Below are positions 1 through 7,289 of a stretch of DNA of 64,000 bases, piece after piece. A program made the position numbers and the translations under genes. Below the pieces are notes generated by a model. The model ran no database searches. It was given only the letters and a program-made list of their open reading frames with translations, and was not told the origin of the DNA. Each line of letters opens with the position of its first letter. The first letter of the stretch is position 1. The DNA comes from Flavobacterium sp. N2270 (GTDB lineage: Bacteria > Bacteroidota > Bacteroidia > Flavobacteriales > Flavobacteriaceae), in assembly GCF_025947225.1 (NCBI RefSeq), contig NZ_CP110005.1:186001-250000 (forward strand), in the 5' to 3' direction.

Positions 1-560
1 CTAAAATCTGCAATCCATTTAACATTATGCTCCTTTTTTAACCGACTTCCAATTTGAAGTGTTGTAAAAGGTAAAGAAGTTGTATAAATATACTGAATGT
101 TCTTTTCTTTTATTAATTGGTTTGCTTTTTTAACCGTACCTTTTCTCCAAGTCCAAAAACGATCTGGAACATTTAAATAATTATCTAACAAATACTTATA
201 CAAATAATTTTTAAAAAAAGATTCTTTATTTAATATAGTATTACTTTCTATAGAGTTTGTGTTTTCAGTATTTTGCTTTAATTTTTTAAGTGTTTTAAAT
301 GTTCTATCCTTACCTGTAATCCACATATACAAACCTCTTAATGACGGTTCGATATATTCTGTTCGATATATTTCAACACCCTCTAAATCTTTTAAAAGGG
401 ACTCATCTTCATTATATATATAATTTGTATTTACAGTTAAAACAATTGGATTCCATCCCTCACGCTTTAAATATTTGACCAATTTATGGGCACGAAAAAC
501 TGCAGCATGTGTTTCGGGAGCGAAAAATGGCGTTATGACAAGAATATTCTTATTTTGCAT
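1..560 (-). CDS. Glycosyltransferase family 4-like, N-terminal part (cut by window edge)
   Basis: The reading frame opens with ATG at 560 and runs off the left edge, giving about 186 N-terminal residues. It begins MQNKNILVITPFFAPETHAA and the visible part ends with WIADFR, both typical of the N-terminal Rossmann domain of GT4 sugar transferases of the WbuB/WcaI kind. The donor-binding C-terminal domain is outside the window. Its start overlaps the end of the upstream glycosyltransferase gene by 11 bases, so it is the last visible gene of the capsule operon. It probably adds one sugar to the lipid-linked repeat unit at the cytoplasmic face; the sugar and linkage cannot be told. Confidence 0.75.
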   Translation of the reverse strand, partial: MQNKNILVITPFFAPETHAAVFRAHKLVKYLKREGWNPIVLTVNTNYIYNEDESLLKDLEGVEIYRTEYIEPSLRGLYMWITGKDRTFKTLKKLKQNTENTNSIESNTILNKESFFKNYLYKYLLDNYLNVPDRFWTWRKGTVKKANQLIKEKNIQYIYTTSLPFTTLQIGSRLKKEHNVKWIADF

Positions 561-1659
561 GGTATAATTTATATAATTCAGATACATATAAAGCTACATC
601 ATATTGCTTTACATTCTCCAATGCATTTTCCGTAAATTTAGGATAAGCCTCATCGTTAAGAATCAATTTTTCCATTTTTTCGGCTAACGCATTTTCTGAT
701 AATTTTTCATAAACAAAACCATCTATACCATTTGAAACTATATTTTGAATACCTCCAGAATTAGGAACAATCGCTGGAAGACCACATGCCATAGCTTCAA
801 TACATACAATTCCGAAAGGCTCATATGGAGCAGCATGAATAAAAGCAAAAGCATTTGGCAATAGTTGATCTACATCATTTCTCATTCCTAAAAAATGTAT
901 CGCATTGGAAATATTTAATTTATTAGCTAACAATTCTAATTCGTTTCTTTGATCACCATCCCCACAAACCAATAATCCTACATCATGACCCTTTTCTTTC
1001 AATAATCCAATAGCTTTAATAGAAACATCAACTCTTTTATTAACTCCACGACCAAGTGTTCCAACAGTTACAAAAGTAAATTTTGGTGGATTATCTATAA
1101 ATGTATCTAATTTTTTATTTGCAATAGATTTATACTTAGACAAATCAACACAATTATACATTACGTTTAGTTTGTAATTAAATATTTTATGTGTGCTATT
1201 TGTCCATTGTTTTAATTGATTACTACAAACAATTATTTTATGAAATAAAAATTGAGACATAAAATTTAAAAATCTAAATTTTATGGAATTCATATAAATA
1301 TCTCCTTGTTCAAAACCTATTCTATTTTTTACTCCTACCATAAAACCAGCAGTATTTGCTAATAGTCTAGACCAAGTTAAATGTGTTTCAATTACATCTG
1401 GAGCTTCTTTTTTTATTATTTTTTTTAATAATTGTAATATTTTAAAAAAGGATTTAGTTTGAAAAAATGATCTTAAATTTAAACAAATAACTTCTACATT
1501 TATTTCTCTGAATTTCTCACTTAATGAATTATCTTCAAATAGAACAATTATTTTTTGTTCATCTTCTGGGTGCTGCAAAACCATTTCTTTCACAATAGTT
1601 AGTAAATGAGTTTGTGCTCCGCCCATTTTAATTTCATCTATAAAGTGTAAAATCTTCAT
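550..1659 (-). CDS. GT4 family glycosyltransferase
   Basis: This 369-residue protein has the two-domain GT-B plan. The N-terminus carries MGGAQTHL, the usual glycine-rich acceptor-side loop of GT4 enzymes. The C-terminal donor site shows the EX7E motif (E280 and E288, in EPFGIVCIEA), followed by a PNSGG turn. It most likely transfers a nucleotide-activated sugar onto the growing capsule repeat unit on undecaprenyl phosphate. Its start overlaps the flippase stop by 4 bases and its end overlaps the next glycosyltransferase by 11, which indicates translational coupling. The sugar specificity cannot be read from the sequence. Confidence 0.88.
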   Translation of the reverse strand: MKILHFIDEIKMGGAQTHLLTIVKEMVLQHPEDEQKIIVLFEDNSLSEKFREINVEVICLNLRSFFQTKSFFKILQLLKKIIKKEAPDVIETHLTWSRLLANTAGFMVGVKNRIGFEQGDIYMNSIKFRFLNFMSQFLFHKIIVCSNQLKQWTNSTHKIFNYKLNVMYNCVDLSKYKSIANKKLDTFIDNPPKFTFVTVGTLGRGVNKRVDVSIKAIGLLKEKGHDVGLLVCGDGDQRNELELLANKLNISNAIHFLGMRNDVDQLLPNAFAFIHAAPYEPFGIVCIEAMACGLPAIVPNSGGIQNIVSNGIDGFVYEKLSENALAEKMEKLILNDEAYPKFTENALENVKQYDVALYVSELYKLYHAK

Positions 1660-3146
1660 AATTTATTTTTAAAAATTAGACGCTTTTCCTCTTCATTTAA
1701 CATTTGAAAAAAAACCAAAACAAAAATGAACGTATAAATTAAGTTTTTCAATATAAAATTGAACCAATTAATTTTATCAAAAAGAGTAAAACCAAAATAA
1801 CAACATATATATATAATCATAAAGGTTATTCCAAACTTTAATATTGTACTTTTTATAAACTTAAAGACATTTAGATCTAATTTTTGTTGATAATAGTAGT
1901 TCATAATCAATTGTAGAACAAAAATGGCACTTACTAAACCATAAATCATTCCAAATATGCCAAATTTTAAAGACAAATAATAGCCCAATACGGATCCAAT
2001 TATACTAAATAATAAAAAAGACAAAGCTTTAAAACGCAACATTTTTTTTGCCTCTAAAATAGCATGTGCATATCCTTGAGAAATAGGAAGTACATAAACA
2101 AGCATTATTAAAACCGCTATTAAATAAGCAGGTTGATACAGTTTTCCTATCCAAAGTAATATAAAGTCTTGGCCAGTTAATAAAAAAGCGCCAAGTACAT
2201 ATAGCAATAAATATAAAGAAATTCGGCCAACTTTAATCATTTGATTAGTAAGAGTTTCAGCAGAAGCATTATTATAAACAGATTGGATTGCTTTTGGTAA
2301 AATTAAACCATTTACAACATTTCCAAAAGTCGTATAATATATCCCTAGCATAACACCTATTCCAAAAACAGCAACCGTTATTGTATTAGTTGTTGTTCCT
2401 AATATCACTTGACCTGTTCTCCATTGAAATTGATACACTAAAGCGAAAATGAAGATCCAAAAGGAATATTGAAATATTTCTTTAACATAATAAAACTCCC
2501 ATTTATGAAGCTTAATGCTAACCTTTAGTTTAAAAAAGGTGTAATATATTGTTACTATAATAAATAACAAATTTACAATTGTGTCTAATACGACAATACC
2601 TATTGCATCTGCATCTTTTTTTAAAATAAGAACAACCGCAATACTCCTTACAACAACTTTAATTATAGTTAAAAGTCTTGGAAAAATAAATTTTTCGTAT
2701 CCAGAACAAATACCTGTAAAAGCTCCGCCAGGTAAAGTTATGGCTATATTGAAAATCAAAATCAATAACATAGTTTTGGCTTTACTCAACTCGCCATAAG
2801 ATAATGAATTCTTAAACAAAACTTCTACATTAAAATAGAATAAAATACCAAAAAAAGTAATTAAAAGCCCTATAAAAGTATATATGATAAGGCTTATGGC
2901 TAAAAAATTTTCTTGTGCTTTACTGTCATTTTGCACTCTATATTGGGCAACAAATCGAACAATAGTATTATTTAATCCTAAATCTAAAACGGATAAATAA
3001 CCCACAAAAGCACCTATAAGCGTATAAAGACCATATTCCGAATCGCCTAGCATTTTAATAATAAACGGAGTTAATAATAACCCCGTTATATTTGTCAATG
3101 CTAGATTAGCATAAGATAATATAGCGCCAAATTTATGCTCTTTCAA
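1656..3146 (-). CDS. wzx: Polysaccharide flippase, Wzx/MATE-like (oligosaccharide exporter)
   Basis: This 496-residue protein is almost entirely hydrophobic, with about 12 to 14 membrane segments. The N-terminus (FGAILSYANLALTNITGLLLTPFII) resembles the polysaccharide-biosynthesis branch of the MOP flippase superfamily. It would move the undecaprenyl-linked repeat unit across the inner membrane for polymerisation. It lies 10 bases after the dehydrogenase gene and overlaps the following glycosyltransferase by 4 bases. No Wzy polymerase is visible; it is probably beyond the left edge. The symbol is assigned by role and context, as family members diverge strongly. Confidence 0.85.
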   Translation of the reverse strand: MKEHKFGAILSYANLALTNITGLLLTPFIIKMLGDSEYGLYTLIGAFVGYLSVLDLGLNNTIVRFVAQYRVQNDSKAQENFLAISLIIYTFIGLLITFFGILFYFNVEVLFKNSLSYGELSKAKTMLLILIFNIAITLPGGAFTGICSGYEKFIFPRLLTIIKVVVRSIAVVLILKKDADAIGIVVLDTIVNLLFIIVTIYYTFFKLKVSIKLHKWEFYYVKEIFQYSFWIFIFALVYQFQWRTGQVILGTTTNTITVAVFGIGVMLGIYYTTFGNVVNGLILPKAIQSVYNNASAETLTNQMIKVGRISLYLLLYVLGAFLLTGQDFILLWIGKLYQPAYLIAVLIMLVYVLPISQGYAHAILEAKKMLRFKALSFLLFSIIGSVLGYYLSLKFGIFGMIYGLVSAIFVLQLIMNYYYQQKLDLNVFKFIKSTILKFGITFMIIYICCYFGFTLFDKINWFNFILKNLIYTFIFVLVFFQMLNEEEKRLIFKNKL

Positions 3147-3156
3147 AATTTAATAT

Positions 3157-4458
3157 TTATAATTTCCCATCTACAGCCTCAAGCAGAACACCTTTCACAT
3201 CATACAATACACTATTTTTTTTCCTCAAAAGAGATAAATCTAATGTTTTAAATTCTTTATGTGCAACACCTAAAATAATAGTGTCAAATTTTTCATTGGG
3301 TACATTATTAGTAACCTCAAGTCCATATTCATGAGCCACTTCCGCAGGGTTAGCTAAAGGGTCAAAAATAGTTACACTAACTCCATATTCTTTCAAAGAA
3401 GAGATAACATCTATAATTTTTGTGTTACGAACATCGGGGCAATTTTCTTTAAAAGTAATTCCCAACATTAAAATAGAAGCGCCATTTACAACTACCCCTT
3501 TTTTAATCATGTATTTAATAACTTGTGAAGCAACATACTCACCCATAGAATCATTTAATCGTCTTCCAGCTAATATAATTTCAGGGTGATATCCTTTTTC
3601 TTGTGCTTTTTGTGCTAAATAATATGGGTCAACCCCAATACAATGTCCGCCAACTAAACCCGGTTTAAAGGGAAGAAAATTCCATTTAGTTCCGGCAGCT
3701 TCTAAAACAGCAGCTGTATCAATTTCTAATAAATTAAAAATTTTAGCTAATTCATTTACAAAAGCAATATTGATATCGCGTTGCGAGTTTTCAATAACTT
3801 TAGCCGCTTCAGCAACTTTTATACAAGGAGCTAAATGTGTTCCTGCAGTAATTACCGTTTTATATAAATCGTCTACTTTAATTCCAATTTCTGGAGTAGA
3901 ACCTGCGGTAACTTTTAATATTTTATCAACCGTATGTTCTTTGTCTCCCGGATTAATACGTTCTGGAGAATACCCAGCGAAGAAATCTACATTAAATTTC
4001 AAGCCTGAATTTTTCTCTAAGACAGGTACGCATTCTTCTTCTGTAACTCCAGGGTAAACAGTTGATTCATAAATAACAATATCACCTTTTTTCAAAACTT
4101 TTGCAACGGTTTCACTCGCTCTATACAAAGGCGTTAAATCGGGCTTATTGTGCTTATCAACCGGCGTGGGTACCGTAACAATATAATAATTGCACGATTC
4201 TATTTCTTTTAAATCATTTGTACAAAACAATCCATTCGCTTCAGAATTGGTCTCTTTTAAAACTGCTTTTAAAACGTCATTTTCAATTTCAAGCGTAGCA
4301 TCAATACCTTGGTTAAGTTCGTTTATTCTATTTTGATTAATATCAAAACCAACCACATTAAATTTTGTGGCAAACAAACGAGCTAACGGTAAGCCTACGT
4401 AGCCAAGTCCAATAATAGCCAGACGAGGTGATGGGGTGATGGAATGATGTTGCGACAT
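3157..4458 (-). CDS. Nucleotide sugar dehydrogenase, UDP-HexNAc 6-dehydrogenase type (WbpO/TviB-like)
   Basis: It would oxidise C6 of a UDP-N-acetylhexosamine to the uronic acid with two NAD+, supplying an acidic capsule sugar. The NAD-binding GLGYVGLP lies near the N-terminus and the catalytic cysteine sits in GGHCIGVDPYYL. The chosen ATG at 4458 overlaps the preceding stop as TAATG; an ATG at 4470 would add four residues. The first residues (MSQHHSITPSPR) come from a GATG-rich short-period tract and are probably not part of the ancestral fold. A UDP-hexose 4-epimerase and a second dehydrogenase (ugd) sit upstream in the same operon, consistent with GlcNAc- or GalNAc-uronate supply. Whether the substrate is UDP-GlcNAc or UDP-GalNAc is not decided. 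Confidence 0.88.
   Translation of the reverse strand: MSQHHSITPSPRLAIIGLGYVGLPLARLFATKFNVVGFDINQNRINELNQGIDATLEIENDVLKAVLKETNSEANGLFCTNDLKEIESCNYYIVTVPTPVDKHNKPDLTPLYRASETVAKVLKKGDIVIYESTVYPGVTEEECVPVLEKNSGLKFNVDFFAGYSPERINPGDKEHTVDKILKVTAGSTPEIGIKVDDLYKTVITAGTHLAPCIKVAEAAKVIENSQRDINIAFVNELAKIFNLLEIDTAAVLEAAGTKWNFLPFKPGLVGGHCIGVDPYYLAQKAQEKGYHPEIILAGRRLNDSMGEYVASQVIKYMIKKGVVVNGASILMLGITFKENCPDVRNTKIIDVISSLKEYGVSVTIFDPLANPAEVAHEYGLEVTNNVPNEKFDTIILGVAHKEFKTLDLSLLRKKNSVLYDVKGVLLEAVDGKL
4427..4457. repeat. GATG-rich short-period tract at the dehydrogenase 5' end
   Basis: The plus strand reads as degenerate copies of a GGTGATGG/GGAATGATG unit. It lies just inside the start of the dehydrogenase gene and encodes its non-conserved N-terminal tail. 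Together with the tract at 4844-4906 it brackets the four-helix-bundle gene. Confidence 0.55.
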
Positions 4459-4832
4459 TATAATTTCCATTTTTCAGGTTCAACAATCATTTTTACTAAC
4501 ATACCTAATACCATATCATATTGTTTATAAATCTCATTATAGAGCTCATTATTAATATATTTACATTCTAACGCAAAGTCTAACCATACTTGTGTTTCTG
4601 CAGCTTCGGCTTCACAATCTGAAAGTTTAGAAACAAAATTTTTAGGATATCTTCTTTTTCTAAAAGCCTCAGCTAAATTTGCACAAACAGAACGAGAACT
4701 TCTTCGAACTTGATCTGTTAAAGAATACTTCTCATCAACAGGGAAACTTTTCGAAACATTATAAATTTCCATACTCAATTCAAAAGCCAATTGATAAACC
4801 CTTAAGTCTTTATGAGTAGCAATTTTCGCCAT
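4458..4832 (-). CDS. Four helix bundle protein (23S rRNA intervening-sequence/S23 family)
   Basis: The 124-residue product starts MAKIATHKDLRVYQLAFELS and contains DQVRRSSRSVCANLAEA, the hallmark of the S23/four-helix-bundle family also related to the Avd accessory protein of diversity-generating retroelements. It should fold as a small basic helical bundle that may bind nucleic acid; its cellular role is unknown. I chose the ATG at 4832 rather than a longer frame from 4907, because the extra N-terminus would be encoded by a repetitive tract and lies outside the family fold. It interrupts an otherwise coherent capsule operon between ugd and the second dehydrogenase, which suggests it is an inserted cargo gene. 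No reverse transcriptase or variable-repeat pair is nearby. Confidence 0.85.
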   Translation of the reverse strand: MAKIATHKDLRVYQLAFELSMEIYNVSKSFPVDEKYSLTDQVRRSSRSVCANLAEAFRKRRYPKNFVSKLSDCEAEAAETQVWLDFALECKYINNELYNEIYKQYDMVLGMLVKMIVEPEKWKL

Positions 4833-4843
4833 AAAATATTTAA

Positions 4844-4906
4844 TTTTAAAGTCTCTCCTAATCTCCAAGTCCCCCAATCTCCCAATCTCAAAGTCTCCCA
4901 GTCTCA
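4844..4906. repeat. Degenerate TCTCCCA/TCTCAAAG short-period array
   Basis: The tract consists of loosely conserved 8- to 9-base units such as TCTCCAAG, TCTCCCAA, TCTCAAAG and TCTCCCAG. It fills the space between ugd and the four-helix-bundle gene and contains no other recognisable signal. Confidence 0.75.
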
Positions 4907-4910
4907 AAAC

Positions 4911-6299
4911 CTAACTCCCAATAGATTGATAAATAAATCCTATTTTTTCTAATTCTGCTTTATTTAATAAATTTCTTCCGTCGAATACGAATGCTGGCTT
5001 AAGCATTGAATCGTATATTTTTTGCCAATCGTAGGTTTTAAACTCATCCCATTCTGTCAACACGGCAATAGCATGAGCGTTTTCACATACTTCATAAGGA
5101 TTTTCTATAACCGAAAGTCCTTTTTTATTATCATTTTCACTTCTAGATGCCAAGTAATTTAAATCGAACAGAATTTGCTTTTCACTCACTTTTGGATCAT
5201 AAACAGAAACGTGAGCTTGTTCAGAAAGTAAATAATCGGCAACATAAATTGCAGCTGATTCTCTTGTATCGTTTGTGTCTTTTTTAAATGCCCAACCCAG
5301 GAAAGCAATCTTTTTACCCGAAACGGTATTGTATAATGTTTTAATGATGTTTTTTGCAAACCTTCTTTTTTGGTGATCATTCATAATAATCACTTGTTCC
5401 CAATAATCTGCTACTTCATTTAATCCATATGACTGAGCTATATAAACTAAATTTAGGATGTCTTTTTGAAAACAAGAACCTCCAAATCCTACAGATGATT
5501 TCAAGAATTTTGAACCAATTCTGCTGTCCATTCCAATGGCTCTTGCAACTTCATTTACATCTGCTCCCGTTTTCTCACAAAGTTCTGACATTGCGTTTAT
5601 AGAAGAAACTCTTTGCGCTAAAAATGCGTTTGCCGTTAATTTTGACAATTCAGACGACCAAACATTGGTAGTTAAAATATTTTCTTTAGGCACCCAATTA
5701 GCATACACATCTACTAAAGACTGAACTGCTTTTTTACCTTCTTCAGAAGAATCTCCTCCAATTAAAACTCTATCTGGAGCCAATAAATCTTCAACTGCAG
5801 TACCTTCAGCTAAAAATTCTGGGTTAGATAAAATTTGGAAACTTACTCCATTACCTGTATTATCTAAAATATCCTTAATAGCGCTTGCAGTTCTAACAGG
5901 TAAAGTAGATTTTTCAACCACTATTTTATCAGACTTAGCTACTCTTGCAATTTGGCGAGCACATAATTCAATATACTTTAAATCTGCCGCCATACCTTTA
6001 CCTACTCCATAAGTTTTTGTAGGTGTATTTACCGAAATAAAAATCATTTCAGCTTCATCAATAGCTTTATCTACTTCTGTTGAAAAAAACAAATTTCTTC
6101 CTCTAGATTCAGCAACGATTTCGCTTAAACCCGGTTCATAAATAGGAATATTATTGACATCAACATCATTCCAAGCAGCAATTCTTTCCTCGTTTAAATC
6201 TACTACTGTAACCTTAATATTAGGGCACTTTTGTGCAATAATAGCCATTGTTGGACCACCAACATAACCTGCACCAATACAACATATATTCTTAATCAT
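4911..6299 (-). CDS. ugd: UDP-glucose 6-dehydrogenase
   Basis: This enzyme converts UDP-glucose to UDP-glucuronate with two NAD+ in the cytoplasm. The 462-residue protein resembles the longer, eukaryote-like UGDH branch: the Rossmann motif GAGYVGGP is at residues 9-16, the catalytic Cys276 is in [10 protein letters not shown], and the C-terminal UDP-binding domain ([13 protein letters not shown]) is present. It is 3 bases after the epimerase gene in the capsule operon, so UDP-GlcA is probably a precursor of the acidic polysaccharide made here. The length and all key residues look intact. Confidence 0.93.
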   Translation of the reverse strand: MIKNICCIGAGYVGGPTMAIIAQKCPNIKVTVVDLNEERIAAWNDVDVNNIPIYEPGLSEIVAESRGRNLFFSTEVDKAIDEAEMIFISVNTPTKTYGVGKGMAADLKYIELCARQIARVAKSDKIVVEKSTLPVRTASAIKDILDNTGNGVSFQILSNPEFLAEGTAVEDLLAPDRVLIGGDSSEEGKKAVQSLVDVYANWVPKENILTTNVWSSELSKLTANAFLAQRVSSINAMSELCEKTGADVNEVARAIGMDSRIGSKFLKSSVGFGGSCFQKDILNLVYIAQSYGLNEVADYWEQVIIMNDHQKRRFAKNIIKTLYNTVSGKKIAFLGWAFKKDTNDTRESAAIYVADYLLSEQAHVSVYDPKVSEKQILFDLNYLASRSENDNKKGLSVIENPYEVCENAHAIAVLTEWDEFKTYDWQKIYDSMLKPAFVFDGRNLLNKAELEKIGFIYQSIGS

Positions 6300-6302
6300 A
6301 TT

Positions 6303-7286
6303 CTATTTTAAATTTTTCCAATACCACTCAACTGCCTCCTTAAGTCCTGTTTTTAGTGAATATTGAGGATTATAATTTAATAATTTTTTTGCTTTTTCTA
6401 CACTTGCTAAAGAATGAGGTATATCTCCCGCTCTTAAAGGGCCATATTTAACTTCTACTTTTAAAATTTCAGGATCAAATTCACCTAAATATTCTTTTAC
6501 ATAACTTATTAACTCATTTAGAGTAGCTCTATCACCGAAAGCAGTATTATAAACTGTATTGATAGCGTTTTTATCTTGCGTTTCTAATGCTTTTTCATTC
6601 ATATGAATCACATTATCAATATAGGTAAAATCTCTAGAAAAGTTGCCATCACCATTTACCACCGGACTTTCATGATTTATAAAACTTTTTACAAATTTAG
6701 GAATAACCGCTGCATAAGCTCCATTTGGGTCTTGATTTCTTCCAAAAACGTTAAAATACCTTAGACCAATTGTTTCTATACCATAGGTTTTACTAAATAC
6801 ATCGGCATAAAGCTCATTTACATATTTGGTAACAGCATAAGGTGATAATGGTTTACCTATACAATCTTCAACTTTAGGTAACGCTTCTGAATCTCCATAT
6901 GTAGACGAACTTGCCGCATAAACGAATCGAGAAACCCCTTCTTTTGTAGCTGCTTGTAAAACATTTAAAAAACCTGAAACATTAACCTCATTTGAAGTTA
7001 ATGGGTCATTAATTGATCTTGGAACAGAGCCAAGCGCAGCCTGATGCAATACATAGTCCGTTCCTTTTACTGCATCTTCACATGTTTTATAATCCCTAAT
7101 ATCTCCCTCAATTAATTTGAAGTTTTTATTATTTATTAAATGAGCGATATTATGAAAATGACCTGTAGCAAAGTTATCCAAGCAAACCACTTCATTATAT
7201 TCAACAAAGTAATTACATAAATTAGAACCTATAAAACCAGCTCCTCCTGTAATAAGTATTTTTTTATTTTTTATTACTTTTTCCAA
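6303..7286 (-). CDS. UDP-N-acetylglucosamine 4-epimerase (WbpP/Gne-like SDR)
   Basis: This extended short-chain dehydrogenase has GGAGFIG at residues 14-20, the SSSTYG serine region near 127, and the catalytic pair Y150/K154 in YAVTK. The sequence around LGSVPRSINDPLTSNEVNV matches the WbpP group, which interconverts UDP-GlcNAc and UDP-GalNAc (and often the uronic forms). It lies between wzc and ugd with 3-base gaps, so it is part of the same operon. Specificity for acetylated versus plain UDP-hexose cannot be fixed by eye; GalE activity is the main alternative. Confidence 0.87.
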   Translation of the reverse strand: MEKVIKNKKILITGGAGFIGSNLCNYFVEYNEVVCLDNFATGHFHNIAHLINNKNFKLIEGDIRDYKTCEDAVKGTDYVLHQAALGSVPRSINDPLTSNEVNVSGFLNVLQAATKEGVSRFVYAASSSTYGDSEALPKVEDCIGKPLSPYAVTKYVNELYADVFSKTYGIETIGLRYFNVFGRNQDPNGAYAAVIPKFVKSFINHESPVVNGDGNFSRDFTYIDNVIHMNEKALETQDKNAINTVYNTAFGDRATLNELISYVKEYLGEFDPEILKVEVKYGPLRAGDIPHSLASVEKAKKLLNYNPQYSLKTGLKEAVEWYWKNLK

Positions 7287-7289
7287 ATC

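Noticed and set aside
4458..4832. Diversity-generating retroelement (Avd-like protein)
   Set aside because: The protein is of the related four-helix-bundle family, but no reverse transcriptase, template repeat or variable target gene is visible nearby.
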